This document shows positions 30,602 to 39,538 of a stretch of 47,134 bases of DNA, piece after piece. How positions within the stretch are numbered: position 1 is the stretch's first letter; every line of letters starts with the position of its first letter. Below the pieces are notes generated by a model. The model saw only the letters and a list, made by a program, of their open reading frames with translations. It had not been told where the DNA came from and did no database searches. The position numbers and the translations under genes are program-made. The DNA is from Brachybacterium avium (GTDB taxonomy: Bacteria > Actinomycetota > Actinomycetes > Actinomycetales > Dermabacteraceae): assembly GCF_002216795.1 (NCBI RefSeq), contig NZ_CP022318.1, positions 1 to 47,134 of the forward strand. The letters run 5' to 3'.

Positions 30602-30694
30602 TGTGGACAGCGGATGGCTCCTAACACCACCCCCAGCCCACAGTCCACAGCGCAGCTCACTGCTCATCGCTGACCACACTACGTGTGGACAGCG
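30602..30694. other. candidate oriT / origin repeats upstream of the relaxase
   Basis: In the 400-bp gap between divergent genes (30483-30882) lie TGTGGACAGCG at 30602-30612 and again at 30684-30694, its inverse CAGTCCACAGCG at 30641-30652, and a perfect hairpin CCACAC-TAC-GTGTGG at 30674-30688. Position upstream of a MobF relaxase, with direct and inverted repeats, is what an oriT looks like. The repeats also resemble DnaA boxes. Confidence 0.5.
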
Positions 30695-30882
30695 AGCATG
30701 CACGGCATGCGCCGATGCTTTAGGTCCGATCGGCAGATCGAGCAAGCTCGATCCAGAGGACGCTTCGCGCCTCCCTGAGGTTCGCTTCGCTCACGGCCGA
30801 TCAGGACCACAGCAACGTCACACCTCTTGCATTATGAATGTCCTCGGTGTCGCTGACGCGAAGTGCGGGCTAGTATCAGCGC

Positions 30883-33800
30883 ATGATGTCCGTGAGCAAG
30901 CTGTCCCATGGGGACGGCTATGCCTACTACTCGGCGATGACCGCGTCCGGCGATCAGCGCCGCCAAGATGGCCAAGAGCTCACGGACTACTACCTCGACT
31001 CCGGCGCCCCCGAGGGCCGCTGGATCGGCAAGGGCACCGCCGCGCTCGGCGTCTCCGGCGCCGTGTCCGAGCAGCAGATGAAGGCCCTTTTCGGGGAGGG
31101 ACGGCACCCCAACGCCGACGCGATCGAGGCCTCGGTGATCGCCGGCGGCGGCTCGGCGAAGGACGCCGAGCGGGCGTCCCGACTCGGCCGACGGCCGTAC
31201 AAGTACGACTCGTCGACGAGCGAGATCGGGCAGCGGATCCAGTCCGCCCGTGACGCTCAAGAGATCCGGCTGGGCCGCGAGCTCTCCGTGGACGAGATCC
31301 GCCAGACCCGGATGCGCGTCGCCTCCGAGGTCTACGAGGAACGCTTCTCCCACCGGCCGACGGACGACAAGGAACTCGCCACCTTCCTGTCCAAGGAGCT
31401 GTCCAAGGGGTCGAACTCCGTGGCCGGATACGACCTGACCTTCTCCCCACCCAAGAGCGTCTCGGTCCTCTGGGGCCTCGCCGACAAGGACACCGCCGAG
31501 GCCGTGGCGGCAGCTCATGAGGCTGCTATCGACGACGCCGTGGAGTACCTCGAGGAGCACGCCATCGGCACCCGCGCAGGCGCCGGTGGAGTCGCCCAGC
31601 TGGACGTGACCGGAATGATCGCCACCCGCTTCCGCCACCACGACTCCCGCGACGGCGACCCGCAGCTCCACGATCACGTCGTCGTTGCGAACAAGGTCTA
31701 CGACCCGCAGAGCGACCGGTGGAGGACTCTCGACGGCGCCGCGCTCTACCGCTCCGCCGTCTCCGCCAGCGAGCACTACAACCAGCGCCTGGTCGCCCAT
31801 CTCTCCGCACGCGGATTCAGCTTCTCGCCTCGCTCCACCGGACCGGGCAAGCGGCCCGTGATGGAGGTCGACGGCATCGACCCGCGTCTCATGTCGCAGT
31901 CCGCGAAGCGCTCGGCCGCGATCCGAGCACGCACTCGCGAACTCGTCGCCTCTTACGTCCGTGAGCACGGACGCGAACCCGACACGAAGCTGATGCACCA
32001 GCTCCGCCAGCAGGCAACGCTCGAGACCCGCACCCCCAAGGGACCGCACCGCTCCCTCGCCGAGATGCGCGAGCAGTGGCGCAACGAGGCCGCTGAGATC
32101 CTCGGCAGCACCGACGTGGAGGGGATCGCGGACGTCGCCCGGCAGGCCGCCATCGGCTCTCGAGAGCGGGCCCTCGCGGTGCGCGACGGCCTGAACATCA
32201 TCGGCGCCGGCGAGAACGTAATCGCCGAACTCTCCACCCGTCGCTCGACGTGGGCAGAGCGCGACATCCGCGCCGAGGTCGACCGCTGGGCAGCACGGAA
32301 CGACGGCTGGATGCTCAGCGGGTTCCAGCGCGAGGCGATCGCCCAGTACGCCCGCGACGTCGGCAGCGTCAACCTCACACCCCGTTCAGAGGCGCCGGTC
32401 CTCGCGGACCTGACCCGTGCCGACGGCACCTCCATTTACGAGCCGCGAGACCGGAACATCTACACCTCCGCACGGATGATCGACGCCGAGTACACGCTGC
32501 TCGACGCCGCCCGCGAGGAGGCCATCCCGGCAGCCGCGCCCGCCACCTTCGACGAGGTCCTCGCGCGCCAGGACGTACCCCTTGACGACGGGCAGATCGA
32601 ACTTGCACGAGCCTTCGCCTGCGGAGAGCACGTGCTCGCCGTCGGCATCGGTCCCGCCGGTGCCGGCAAGACCACCGCCATGAAGCTCGCCGTCGAGACG
32701 GTCCAGGCCGGAGGCGGCCGCGTCATCGGCCTGTCCGTCGCCGCCACCGCGGCCGCACAGCTCGAGGACGCCACGGGGGCGGAATCCACCACCCTCGCGC
32801 AGTGGCTGCACTGGCGCGGCCGCGCCCGCGAGGGCGACCCCGTCCCTGAGCGGTTCGCGCTTCGCACCGGCGACGTCGTCCTCGTCGACGAGGCCGGGAT
32901 GGCTGGCACCCTGAACCTCGAGCAGCTCGTGAGCGACGCCCGGATCGTCGGTGCCCACGTCCGCCTCATCGGCGATGACCGTCAGCTGCAGGCGGTCGAG
33001 TCCGGGGGCGCGCTGCGCATGATCGCCTCCGAGGTCGGCGCCGTCGAACTCACCCAGCTGCACCGCTTCCGCCACACCGACGGCACGCGCAACGACGCTG
33101 AGGCCCAAGCCTCCCTCGCCCTCCGACAGGGCGACATCAGCTGGTACGAGTCCGCCGGCCGAGTCCACTCCGGCCGCCACGAGGATCTCGTCGACCAGAT
33201 CGTTCGCGCATGGGACGCCGACGACGGCGCCGGACGCGAATCGCTCATGATGGCCGACACCAACGTGCGGGTCGCCGAGCTGAACGGCCTCGCCCAGGAA
33301 CGCCGGATCGCCCGCGGGCAGGTCGACCTCAGTGCGAGCACCGCCCTCCGCGACGGCCACGACGCCGGGATCGGGGACGTCGTCGTGACCCGGCGCGTGG
33401 ACCGCACCCTCACCATCAACGGCACCCGGGACTGCGTGAAGAACGGCGACGCCTGGACAGTGCAGCGCATCCACGACGACGGCTCGATCACCGCCGCCCG
33501 ACTCACCGACGAGCGCCCCGTCCACCTCCCGGCCGAGTACGTGCGCGAGTCCACCGAACTGGGCTACGCAAGCACCGTGCACCGCGCCCAGGGCCGCACC
33601 GTCGACGTCGCCCGAGCCCTGGCCACCACCGCCACCAGCCGTGAAGGCCTCTACGTGGCCATGACCCGCGGTCGCCACTCCAACGAGCTCTTCGTCGGCA
33701 CCGACGACCAGCCCCGCGACGTGGTCCTCTCGAGGATCACCCGCTCCGATCGGCGCGACGTCGCCGCCCGTGACGCGATGCTCACCGAAGCCGAGCGCGT

Positions 33801-35328
33801 GGACTCCCCCGCCGAGCTCGGCCGACAGCACCAGGACGTCACCAGCCGCGCCGACGAGCAGCGGTACAGCAGCCACCTCCGCGAGAGCCTCGGCGCCGGC
33901 GCCGAGCGCGTGGTGACCTCCGACGCCCGCTCCGCTGTCGACGCCGCGCTGCGCAGCGCCGAGGACGCCGGCTACGACATCGACCGCCTCCTGCACCGCC
34001 ACAGCGACGTCCTCGAGCCTGACAAGGCCGAGGACCCCGGCAAGCTCCTCGCCTGGCGGCTGCGCAACGACCTCCGCCGGGGCTCTGAGCAGGCGAGCTC
34101 GGCCGAGCGCAGGCCCCTGCGCGAGATGCCCCGCGAGCGGCTCGTCGAGCTCAGCGCGGAGTCGGCCGAACGGCGCACTGCCGCACGGGAGGCGGTCAAC
34201 ATCGCCGAGGCCCGCCACTCCCTCGACGCGAAGCCGATCGACCTCAAGGACCGCACGGTCCCGGCCTGGACAGACCGTCCCCACGGCAGCCTCACCGCGG
34301 GCGAGCTCTCGGACATGGTCGCTGCCGCGCGTGTCGTCGCGTCCGAGGACCAGCACCAGCTGACCGACGCCCGCCGCGAGCTCCGTGAGCTGCAGCGCGA
34401 GTGGAGCACGTACCGTCGCGCCGAGGTCAACCTGCGAGACCCGCGCATGGAGACCACCGCGGCGAGGATCCAGCACGTCGAAGAGACCGTCTCCGCGCTG
34501 CGCGAGAAGCTGCGCGCCGGGCACACCGACCTCACCGAGCTGCGCCGCGAACACGGAATGCGGCGAGCGATGCCCACGCGCAGCTGGGTCCTCGAGAACG
34601 TGCAGCGAGACGCCCAGCGACGCCACGGCCACACCGACCGCGAGCACATCCGTGCCCGTGCCGGCCACGTCCTGGACCTCGAGGACGCCCGCCGCATCCT
34701 CGAGCGCGAGTCGACGCTGGACCGGACGATCCGCGCCGAGCAGCGACGTCGAGAGGTCGAGCCCGATCGCGCCATGTCGGCGCCGGCCGACGGGCTACCG
34801 CGCTGGCTCGCCCCCGACCGAGGGATGGAGGATCCCGCGCTCTCCCCCGCATGGCGCGACCACCTCGCCCAGCGCCGCGAGTTCCTCGCCGCCCGGCTGC
34901 GCGCCGACGGTCGCGCGCTTGCGCTGCGGCGGGAGCCCTGGACACGCGATCTCGGTCCCACCCCCGCTGACGGCACGGCGCAGCGCACGCGGTGGGAAGA
35001 GACCGCCGGCCAGGTCAAGGCCTGGCGGCAGCTGCACGACTACGCCGATGAGACCCGTGCCCTGCCGGAGCCTTCCGAGGTGGCAGCGCAGGAGCGCGCG
35101 GACCTCGAGCAGCTCCGCTCCCGGCTCGCACCGCCTCGGGCCGCTGCACCCGCGAGGACCCGGGATGTTCCCCTCCCCTCCCTCAAGGATCGGGTGGCCG
35201 CCCAGCGCGCGGCCGAGGGGGTCTCTAGGCTCTCCGAAGGGCAGAAGCGCGCCGACGAGCAGATGCGACAGCGCCTCGCGCAGCAGGCGCGCGAGCGAGA
35301 GCAGGGGAAGGGACCGGTCCAGCGATGA
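30883..35328 (+). CDS. MobF-family relaxase-helicase (TraA/TrwC-like)
   Basis: A 1481-residue protein. The N-terminal TrwC relaxase domain has Tyr residues at 13, 15 and 16 (GDGYAYYSAM) and the metal-binding His triad in RFRHHDSRDGDPQLHDHVVV (about 250-269). The SF1 helicase domain has Walker A GIGPAGAGKTTAM (about 587-599), Walker B VVLVDEAGMAG (about 666), IGDDRQLQAVESGG and, near 900, YASTVHRAQGRT. The C-terminal 450 residues are a charged helical region. It nicks oriT, attaches to the 5' end and unwinds the donor strand. Confidence 0.95.
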   Translation: MMSVSKLSHGDGYAYYSAMTASGDQRRQDGQELTDYYLDSGAPEGRWIGKGTAALGVSGAVSEQQMKALFGEGRHPNADAIEASVIAGGGSAKDAERASRLGRRPYKYDSSTSEIGQRIQSARDAQEIRLGRELSVDEIRQTRMRVASEVYEERFSHRPTDDKELATFLSKELSKGSNSVAGYDLTFSPPKSVSVLWGLADKDTAEAVAAAHEAAIDDAVEYLEEHAIGTRAGAGGVAQLDVTGMIATRFRHHDSRDGDPQLHDHVVVANKVYDPQSDRWRTLDGAALYRSAVSASEHYNQRLVAHLSARGFSFSPRSTGPGKRPVMEVDGIDPRLMSQSAKRSAAIRARTRELVASYVREHGREPDTKLMHQLRQQATLETRTPKGPHRSLAEMREQWRNEAAEILGSTDVEGIADVARQAAIGSRERALAVRDGLNIIGAGENVIAELSTRRSTWAERDIRAEVDRWAARNDGWMLSGFQREAIAQYARDVGSVNLTPRSEAPVLADLTRADGTSIYEPRDRNIYTSARMIDAEYTLLDAAREEAIPAAAPATFDEVLARQDVPLDDGQIELARAFACGEHVLAVGIGPAGAGKTTAMKLAVETVQAGGGRVIGLSVAATAAAQLEDATGAESTTLAQWLHWRGRAREGDPVPERFALRTGDVVLVDEAGMAGTLNLEQLVSDARIVGAHVRLIGDDRQLQAVESGGALRMIASEVGAVELTQLHRFRHTDGTRNDAEAQASLALRQGDISWYESAGRVHSGRHEDLVDQIVRAWDADDGAGRESLMMADTNVRVAELNGLAQERRIARGQVDLSASTALRDGHDAGIGDVVVTRRVDRTLTINGTRDCVKNGDAWTVQRIHDDGSITAARLTDERPVHLPAEYVRESTELGYASTVHRAQGRTVDVARALATTATSREGLYVAMTRGRHSNELFVGTDDQPRDVVLSRITRSDRRDVAARDAMLTEAERVDSPAELGRQHQDVTSRADEQRYSSHLRESLGAGAERVVTSDARSAVDAALRSAEDAGYDIDRLLHRHSDVLEPDKAEDPGKLLAWRLRNDLRRGSEQASSAERRPLREMPRERLVELSAESAERRTAAREAVNIAEARHSLDAKPIDLKDRTVPAWTDRPHGSLTAGELSDMVAAARVVASEDQHQLTDARRELRELQREWSTYRRAEVNLRDPRMETTAARIQHVEETVSALREKLRAGHTDLTELRREHGMRRAMPTRSWVLENVQRDAQRRHGHTDREHIRARAGHVLDLEDARRILERESTLDRTIRAEQRRREVEPDRAMSAPADGLPRWLAPDRGMEDPALSPAWRDHLAQRREFLAARLRADGRALALRREPWTRDLGPTPADGTAQRTRWEETAGQVKAWRQLHDYADETRALPEPSEVAAQERADLEQLRSRLAPPRAAAPARTRDVPLPSLKDRVAAQRAAEGVSRLSEGQKRADEQMRQRLAQQAREREQGKGPVQR

Positions 35329-36044
35329 GCGAGGTCGAGGACGGCATCGATGAGCATCTCCGGCGCGAGGAACTGCGCGCCCGCCACCGCGATAGCGGCC
35401 TGTGGGACGACACCCTCCTGGAGCGGTACACGACCCGGCAGGATCTCGTCGCGTTCGTCGATGAAACCCATCGCGCAACTGAGGACGGTCAGGTCGGGTA
35501 CTACGGCCTCAGCGCCGTGGTCTTCCACGCGGACGACCTGCCGGAGATCCGGCGCGACCTCGAGGAGATCGCCGGCGGCACGTTCTGGCACTCCAAGGAG
35601 GCCGTCAAGGACCAGCGGCTCCGCGGCCGCATCGGCGATATGAACGAGTACATCGCCGCGAAGACCGCGATGCCCGTGGTCGTCTTCGACGTCCGCGACC
35701 ACGAGATCACCGAGGCGCAGGAGCGTGCCGTGCGAGATGTCTGCCTCCGAGGTGCGCTCAGAACACTCGACGAGCAGGGAATCACCGACGTCGTCCTGGA
35801 CAACTTCCCGCAGGCCCAGCAGCGCAATGTCCGTCTCGACCAGGCGATCGTCCACGAGCTCCGCGAGAGGGGCGAGGTCAGCGAGCAGATGTGGATGCAC
35901 CACGGGCGGATGAGCGAAGAGCACGCGCTGTGGAGCGCCGACACCGTGGCCTGGTCCGTGCAGCGCCACCACTTCGGGACGAAGGCGAGGGACTCCCAGC
36001 ACGTTGCCCCCTCAGTGGGCGCCTGCAGGAGGTACACGCGCTGA
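35325..36044 (+). CDS. DUF3800-like protein, 239 aa
   Basis: ATG 35325 overlaps the relaxase stop (ATGA), so it is translated with it. FVDETHRATEDGQVGYYGLS, AVVFHADDLPEIRRDLEEIA, GTFWHSKEAV, the long helix up to VVVFDVRDHEI and DVVLDNFPQAQQRNVRLDQA match the layout of DUF3800 proteins (RNase H-like fold with spaced Asp residues). Resemblance is by eye only. Its role with the relaxase is unknown; a nuclease activity is possible. Confidence 0.6.
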   Translation: MSEVEDGIDEHLRREELRARHRDSGLWDDTLLERYTTRQDLVAFVDETHRATEDGQVGYYGLSAVVFHADDLPEIRRDLEEIAGGTFWHSKEAVKDQRLRGRIGDMNEYIAAKTAMPVVVFDVRDHEITEAQERAVRDVCLRGALRTLDEQGITDVVLDNFPQAQQRNVRLDQAIVHELRERGEVSEQMWMHHGRMSEEHALWSADTVAWSVQRHHFGTKARDSQHVAPSVGACRRYTR

Positions 36045-36073
36045 CCGGGAAGAAGCGGGAACTACGGACGGCA

Positions 36074-36265
36074 ATGAGAGCCGACCTGGTGGGCCGTGAG
36101 GGGCAGCGAGAACGTCGCGCCCCCATCCACTCCCTCGCGCAACGCGTCCAGCAGCTCCGCGCTCAGGGCAGCTCGCCGGTGTCCAGGCCCGCGGCGGCGC
36201 CGCGCCTGGACGCGCCGAAGGCCCCTCCGGTCCAGGGGCCGGAGGGGCCTTCACGCTCCCTCTAG
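36074..36265 (+). CDS. possible small basic protein, 63 aa
   Basis: An open frame from ATG 36074 (MRADLVGREGQRERRAPIHS) to 36265 with actinobacterial codon use. It has no good ribosome-binding site, and its 3' third consists of two perfect hairpins (36181-36211 and 36218-36251). It may be real or chance coding in a terminator region. Confidence 0.3.
   Translation: MRADLVGREGQRERRAPIHSLAQRVQQLRAQGSSPVSRPAAAPRLDAPKAPPVQGPEGPSRSL
36218..36251. terminator. terminator hairpin
   Basis: A perfect 13-bp stem AAGGCCCCTCCGG/CCGGAGGGGCCTT with an 8-nt loop, between the relaxase operon and the converging T4SS operon. Another hairpin (GTCCAGGC/GCCTGGAC, 36181-36211) precedes it. The next 200 bp (36266-36461) show nothing. 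Confidence 0.65.
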
Positions 36266-36461
36266 GGGAGAAGCTGGGCGGCACCGGGGTTCGGCGGGCT
36301 CATCCGTCCCGCACAACCCCCCCGGCCTCCTGGGTTCACCCACTTGCGTGAGCTCCAGGCAGTTGCCGCACCGCCAGTATAGCGCCGCAGATTCACTCCG
36401 CCAAGGGGCTCGCCACCGACTCGCGGCCACGAGCAACGACCAGGCCAGCGTCGGTTCCAGA

Positions 36462-37091
36462 TCATGCCTCGTCCTCTCCCCACGTGTCGTCGTCCTCAAT
36501 CGCGCCGGAGCTCTCATCCGCTGGGAGAGGCTCGATCTCCGGCGCGTCTGGGTCCTGTCCGTCCACGCTGGCGACCTCGAGCCCCTCCGGGAACAGATCG
36601 CGGTCAGTCGCGGCGTGCTCATCATCGGCCCTGTGACCGTTCGAGCACTTGAACAGCTTGGTGTCCTCGAGCCGCTGGAAGAACGGGAACAGGTGGTAGT
36701 CGTGGAACGCCGCCATCGCGTTGCCCTGCTCCTTGCTCTGCTCATCGGAGAGCACCGACGCGCGCCATGCGGAGCGGAGCCCTGCCAGGACGTGCACCAG
36801 CCCCGGATGGGCCGGCCAGCACTCCTGCACGCGGCGGGCGTGGGGCATGGAGTAGTTCGCGTTGAGCCAGTCCACCCAGTCCGCGAGCTCGTTCCAGGCC
36901 TGCACGCTCTGGTGCCGCGCGATCCAGTCCCGCGGGACGGTCGGCTCCTTCTCCTTCTCCTCGAGCCGCTCGAGGCGCACCTCGTGATCGGCGACCGCCT
37001 CGCCGAGCTCGTTGAGGTAGTGCTGCTCTACCTCGGTGAGGTAGGTGAAGTCAGTGTCGCCGGGGGCCGGCGTCGCATCCTCGGTCATCAT
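36462..37091 (-). CDS. DUF4913-like protein, 209 aa
   Basis: ATG 37091 follows GAGGAGGAGACG, 10 bases after the VirD4 stop. The central part (WNELADWVDWLNANYSMPHA, RRVQECWPAHPGLVHVLAGL, RSAWRAS) has the spaced Trp pattern of DUF4913 domains, which are common downstream of T4SS genes on actinobacterial plasmids. The C-terminus is acidic. It is the last gene of the leftward T4SS operon. Function unknown. Confidence 0.65.
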   Translation of the reverse strand: MMTEDATPAPGDTDFTYLTEVEQHYLNELGEAVADHEVRLERLEEKEKEPTVPRDWIARHQSVQAWNELADWVDWLNANYSMPHARRVQECWPAHPGLVHVLAGLRSAWRASVLSDEQSKEQGNAMAAFHDYHLFPFFQRLEDTKLFKCSNGHRADDEHAATDRDLFPEGLEVASVDGQDPDAPEIEPLPADESSGAIEDDDTWGEDEA

Positions 37092-37101
37092 CGTCTCCTC
37101 C

Positions 37102-38909
37102 TCATGCCGCAGCGCGGCGTCGTCCCGCAGCGACGCGGGACTTCGCGGTGCGCTGGGTGGCCTTCTTGAGCTCGTCGCCGTCGGGCAGCTGCGTCCAGCC
37201 CGGCAGGTTGACCACGACGGCGGGGACGACTCCGGTCAGGAGCATCCCCTCTCCCACTTCGAGCCGGCCGATCTCCTCCGGGCGCAGGATCCGCTTCTCC
37301 TGATCACTCACCGTCTGATTGCCCCGGGACATGCCGTGGTCGCGGACCTGCGTGGAGAGGCCCTTCACCTCGACCATGCCGGTCAGCTTGGAGAGATCCT
37401 CGAGCTGCTCCGCATCCTTGATCCCCCGAGGATCAGCTGGGCGAACGAGTTGTCCACGATCATCTGGGAGCCTTCGGGGCCCCAGGTCTTCCGGGTCTGT
37501 GCACGTCCCTGCAGGCCGTAGATGATCTGGACCCCGTAGCCGCGCAGATCCGAGAGCATCTTGGGGAAATCGGGCAGCGGGCAGATGTTCGCGACCTCAT
37601 CGAGCACCGCGCGCAGCGGGGGGCTCAGCCGGCCCGACTCCGTGCGCCGGGCCGCCGTCTTGGCCGCCTGGAACACTGAGTCCACCAGCACCGCGACCAG
37701 TGTGGTCACGTCGGTGGGGTCGTTGTCGTCCGCGATGATCGCCAGCGTGTCGGTGGACCGCACGAACTCGTCGGGATCGAAGGTGGGGATCTGCTCGTCC
37801 TCGACGAACTGCTGGTTGATCTTCTGCAGCGAGAGAGCGTCGAGAGCGTCGTCGAGCGTCTGGCGGATCGAGGAGACGGTGTCCGAGGCGCCGGTGACCG
37901 CCGAGCGCAGGCGGCGTGCGAGCAACGGGTCGGCGCCCGGGTGCTTGTCGAGGATCTTCAGCGCGGTGTCGTCGGTCTCGAGCTCAGCCGCCCACTTCAG
38001 CACGTCGGCGATCGAGTGGCCGCCCAGCGCGGCCGCGTGCAGGTACGACTGCAGGACCGTCCGGGCACGGCCGAGGAAGAACTCGGAGTTGGAGTCGCCA
38101 CCGCCGGCTGTGTGGGAGTCCTTCTTGCCTCCCTTGACCAGCTGTCCCGCGCGAGCTCGAGCCACGACCGTGTCCTCGCAGCCGCGCAGGATGTTCCATC
38201 GCATCGCCTCGGGCCAGGACACGAGGTTCAGCAGGTCGAACACCCACACCTTGCCCTTCTTCGCACGGGGTTCGGCGATCACATCCAGCAGATCCGCCTT
38301 CGTCGACGTCACCACGAGCGCACCGGGCGCGTTGAGCGCGGCCCGGCTCAGGACGCGGAACGTCTTGCCGACTCCGGTCGGCGCCACGACACCGAGATGC
38401 TGCTCCTGGCCGAGATGCGCCTCGACGGCACCGCGCGCGAAGGACGCGGTACCCACGCAGAACGTCCGCTCCTTCGCGGGGACCTTCGAGTCGGCGGGCC
38501 ACAGCCGGCCGTCACGGTCCTCGGAGAGGATTGCCTCGCGGCCGAGCGTGCTCTTCACCTCAGCCTTCGTGGCCATGCCCTTGCCCGGTGCGCGCAGCTT
38601 CCACTTCGTCAGCAGCGCCGAGACGGCCACGATCACGACGGCGATCAGCGCGAGGAGAAGGCCCAGGAGCACGTAGGTCCAGGTGCCGCCGCCGGGGACC
38701 TCTGCCAGGCCCTGCCCGCGCACCACGCCCACGAGCCCGGTCATGCTCACCTCAAAGTCGCCCCACTCCGAGGGCGTGGACAGCACCACCGCACTGTGCC
38801 AGATCCCCAGTAGGCCAGCGGCGAGGATGATCAGCAACGCCCACCAGTACTCCATGGCGAGCAGCAAGAAGGTGGACGGCGTCTTGTCGTAACGACCTCG
38901 GGGAGCCAT
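37102..38909 (-). CDS. VirD4/TraG-type coupling protein, frameshifted near the C-terminus
   Basis: Two membrane segments (about 16-38 and 77-100), Walker A APTGVGKT at 176-183, Walker B LRAVLDEVANICPLPDFPKM and a TraG-type C-terminal region. The main frame ends at 37383 with a nonsense tail after AQLILGG. Adding one base in the G run (C run 37433-37437 on the plus strand) continues as IKDAEQLEDLSKLTGMVEVK to 37102, giving 602 residues, the normal length. It is the ATPase that brings relaxase-DNA to the channel, and transfer would need it intact, so an assembly error is likely. The start overlaps the upstream stop (TGATG). Confidence 0.88.
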
Positions 38910-39538
38910 CAGGCCTCTCCTTCTGTGGTGGCATCCATCGGCGGTGGGAAGGTCCAGGCGCGGGCCAACACCCCTTCCAGCGGACGGACCGCCAAGAGCG
39001 TGCGGATCTCCCGATGCTCGCCCGTCCGCGCCCAGACCAAGCGGAACGGGACCTGATCGTCGTGATAGGCCGGCGCCACGTCTCGCTCAATGACCGGCCC
39101 CGGCCGGGAGCCGTCTGTGACCGGCGAGCCCCGCAGGTACCCACGAGTCCAGTGGGCAATGAACCCTGCCAGGTTGCGCGTGTTTTCGGCACGGCGAGAT
39201 GCGGTGAGGATGTCCGAGCCCGCGTGGGCCACGTACCGCACCGGCAACGACCCCAGCACCACGGGAGGACGCAGCGGCGACGCTAGCTCCCCCAGAGACG
39301 CCTCGAGGACGGTGCCAGCAGTCAGACGGTCTTGCAGCTCGTCGACCTCGAGCAAGTCCAGCGCCCGCGTGGCCTCGTCGCGCAGACCCTCCCATACGTC
39401 CAAACGCAGCATGACCCCGTCGAGGCGGCCGCGGCGCGCGATGTACAGCGGGGTGCGACCCGACTCCGAGGTCGGATCCAAATATGTTGAGGTGACCGTT
39501 GGGATCCGGGTGGAGGGGACAACTTCGGCAGAGCTCAT
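38909..39538 (-). CDS. hypothetical T4SS-operon protein, 209 aa
   Basis: Overlaps the genes on both sides (4 bp with VirB4, 1 bp with VirD4), so it is fully embedded in the transfer operon. The protein is soluble and alpha/beta (TPLYIARRGRLDGVMLRLDV, RPPVVLGSLPVRYVAHAG, REIRTLLAVRPLEGVLARAW), with no P-loop or membrane segment. Position between VirB4 and VirD4 suggests a transfer accessory role; no family recognised. Confidence 0.65.
   Translation of the reverse strand: MSSAEVVPSTRIPTVTSTYLDPTSESGRTPLYIARRGRLDGVMLRLDVWEGLRDEATRALDLLEVDELQDRLTAGTVLEASLGELASPLRPPVVLGSLPVRYVAHAGSDILTASRRAENTRNLAGFIAHWTRGYLRGSPVTDGSRPGPVIERDVAPAYHDDQVPFRLVWARTGEHREIRTLLAVRPLEGVLARAWTFPPPMDATTEGEA

Noticed and set aside
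32386..34668. A 760-codon open frame on the minus strand inside the relaxase gene
   Set aside because: It is the high-GC antisense shadow of the relaxase; the composition is Val/Gly/Leu-rich without domains, and the opposite strand has all the MobF and helicase motifs.
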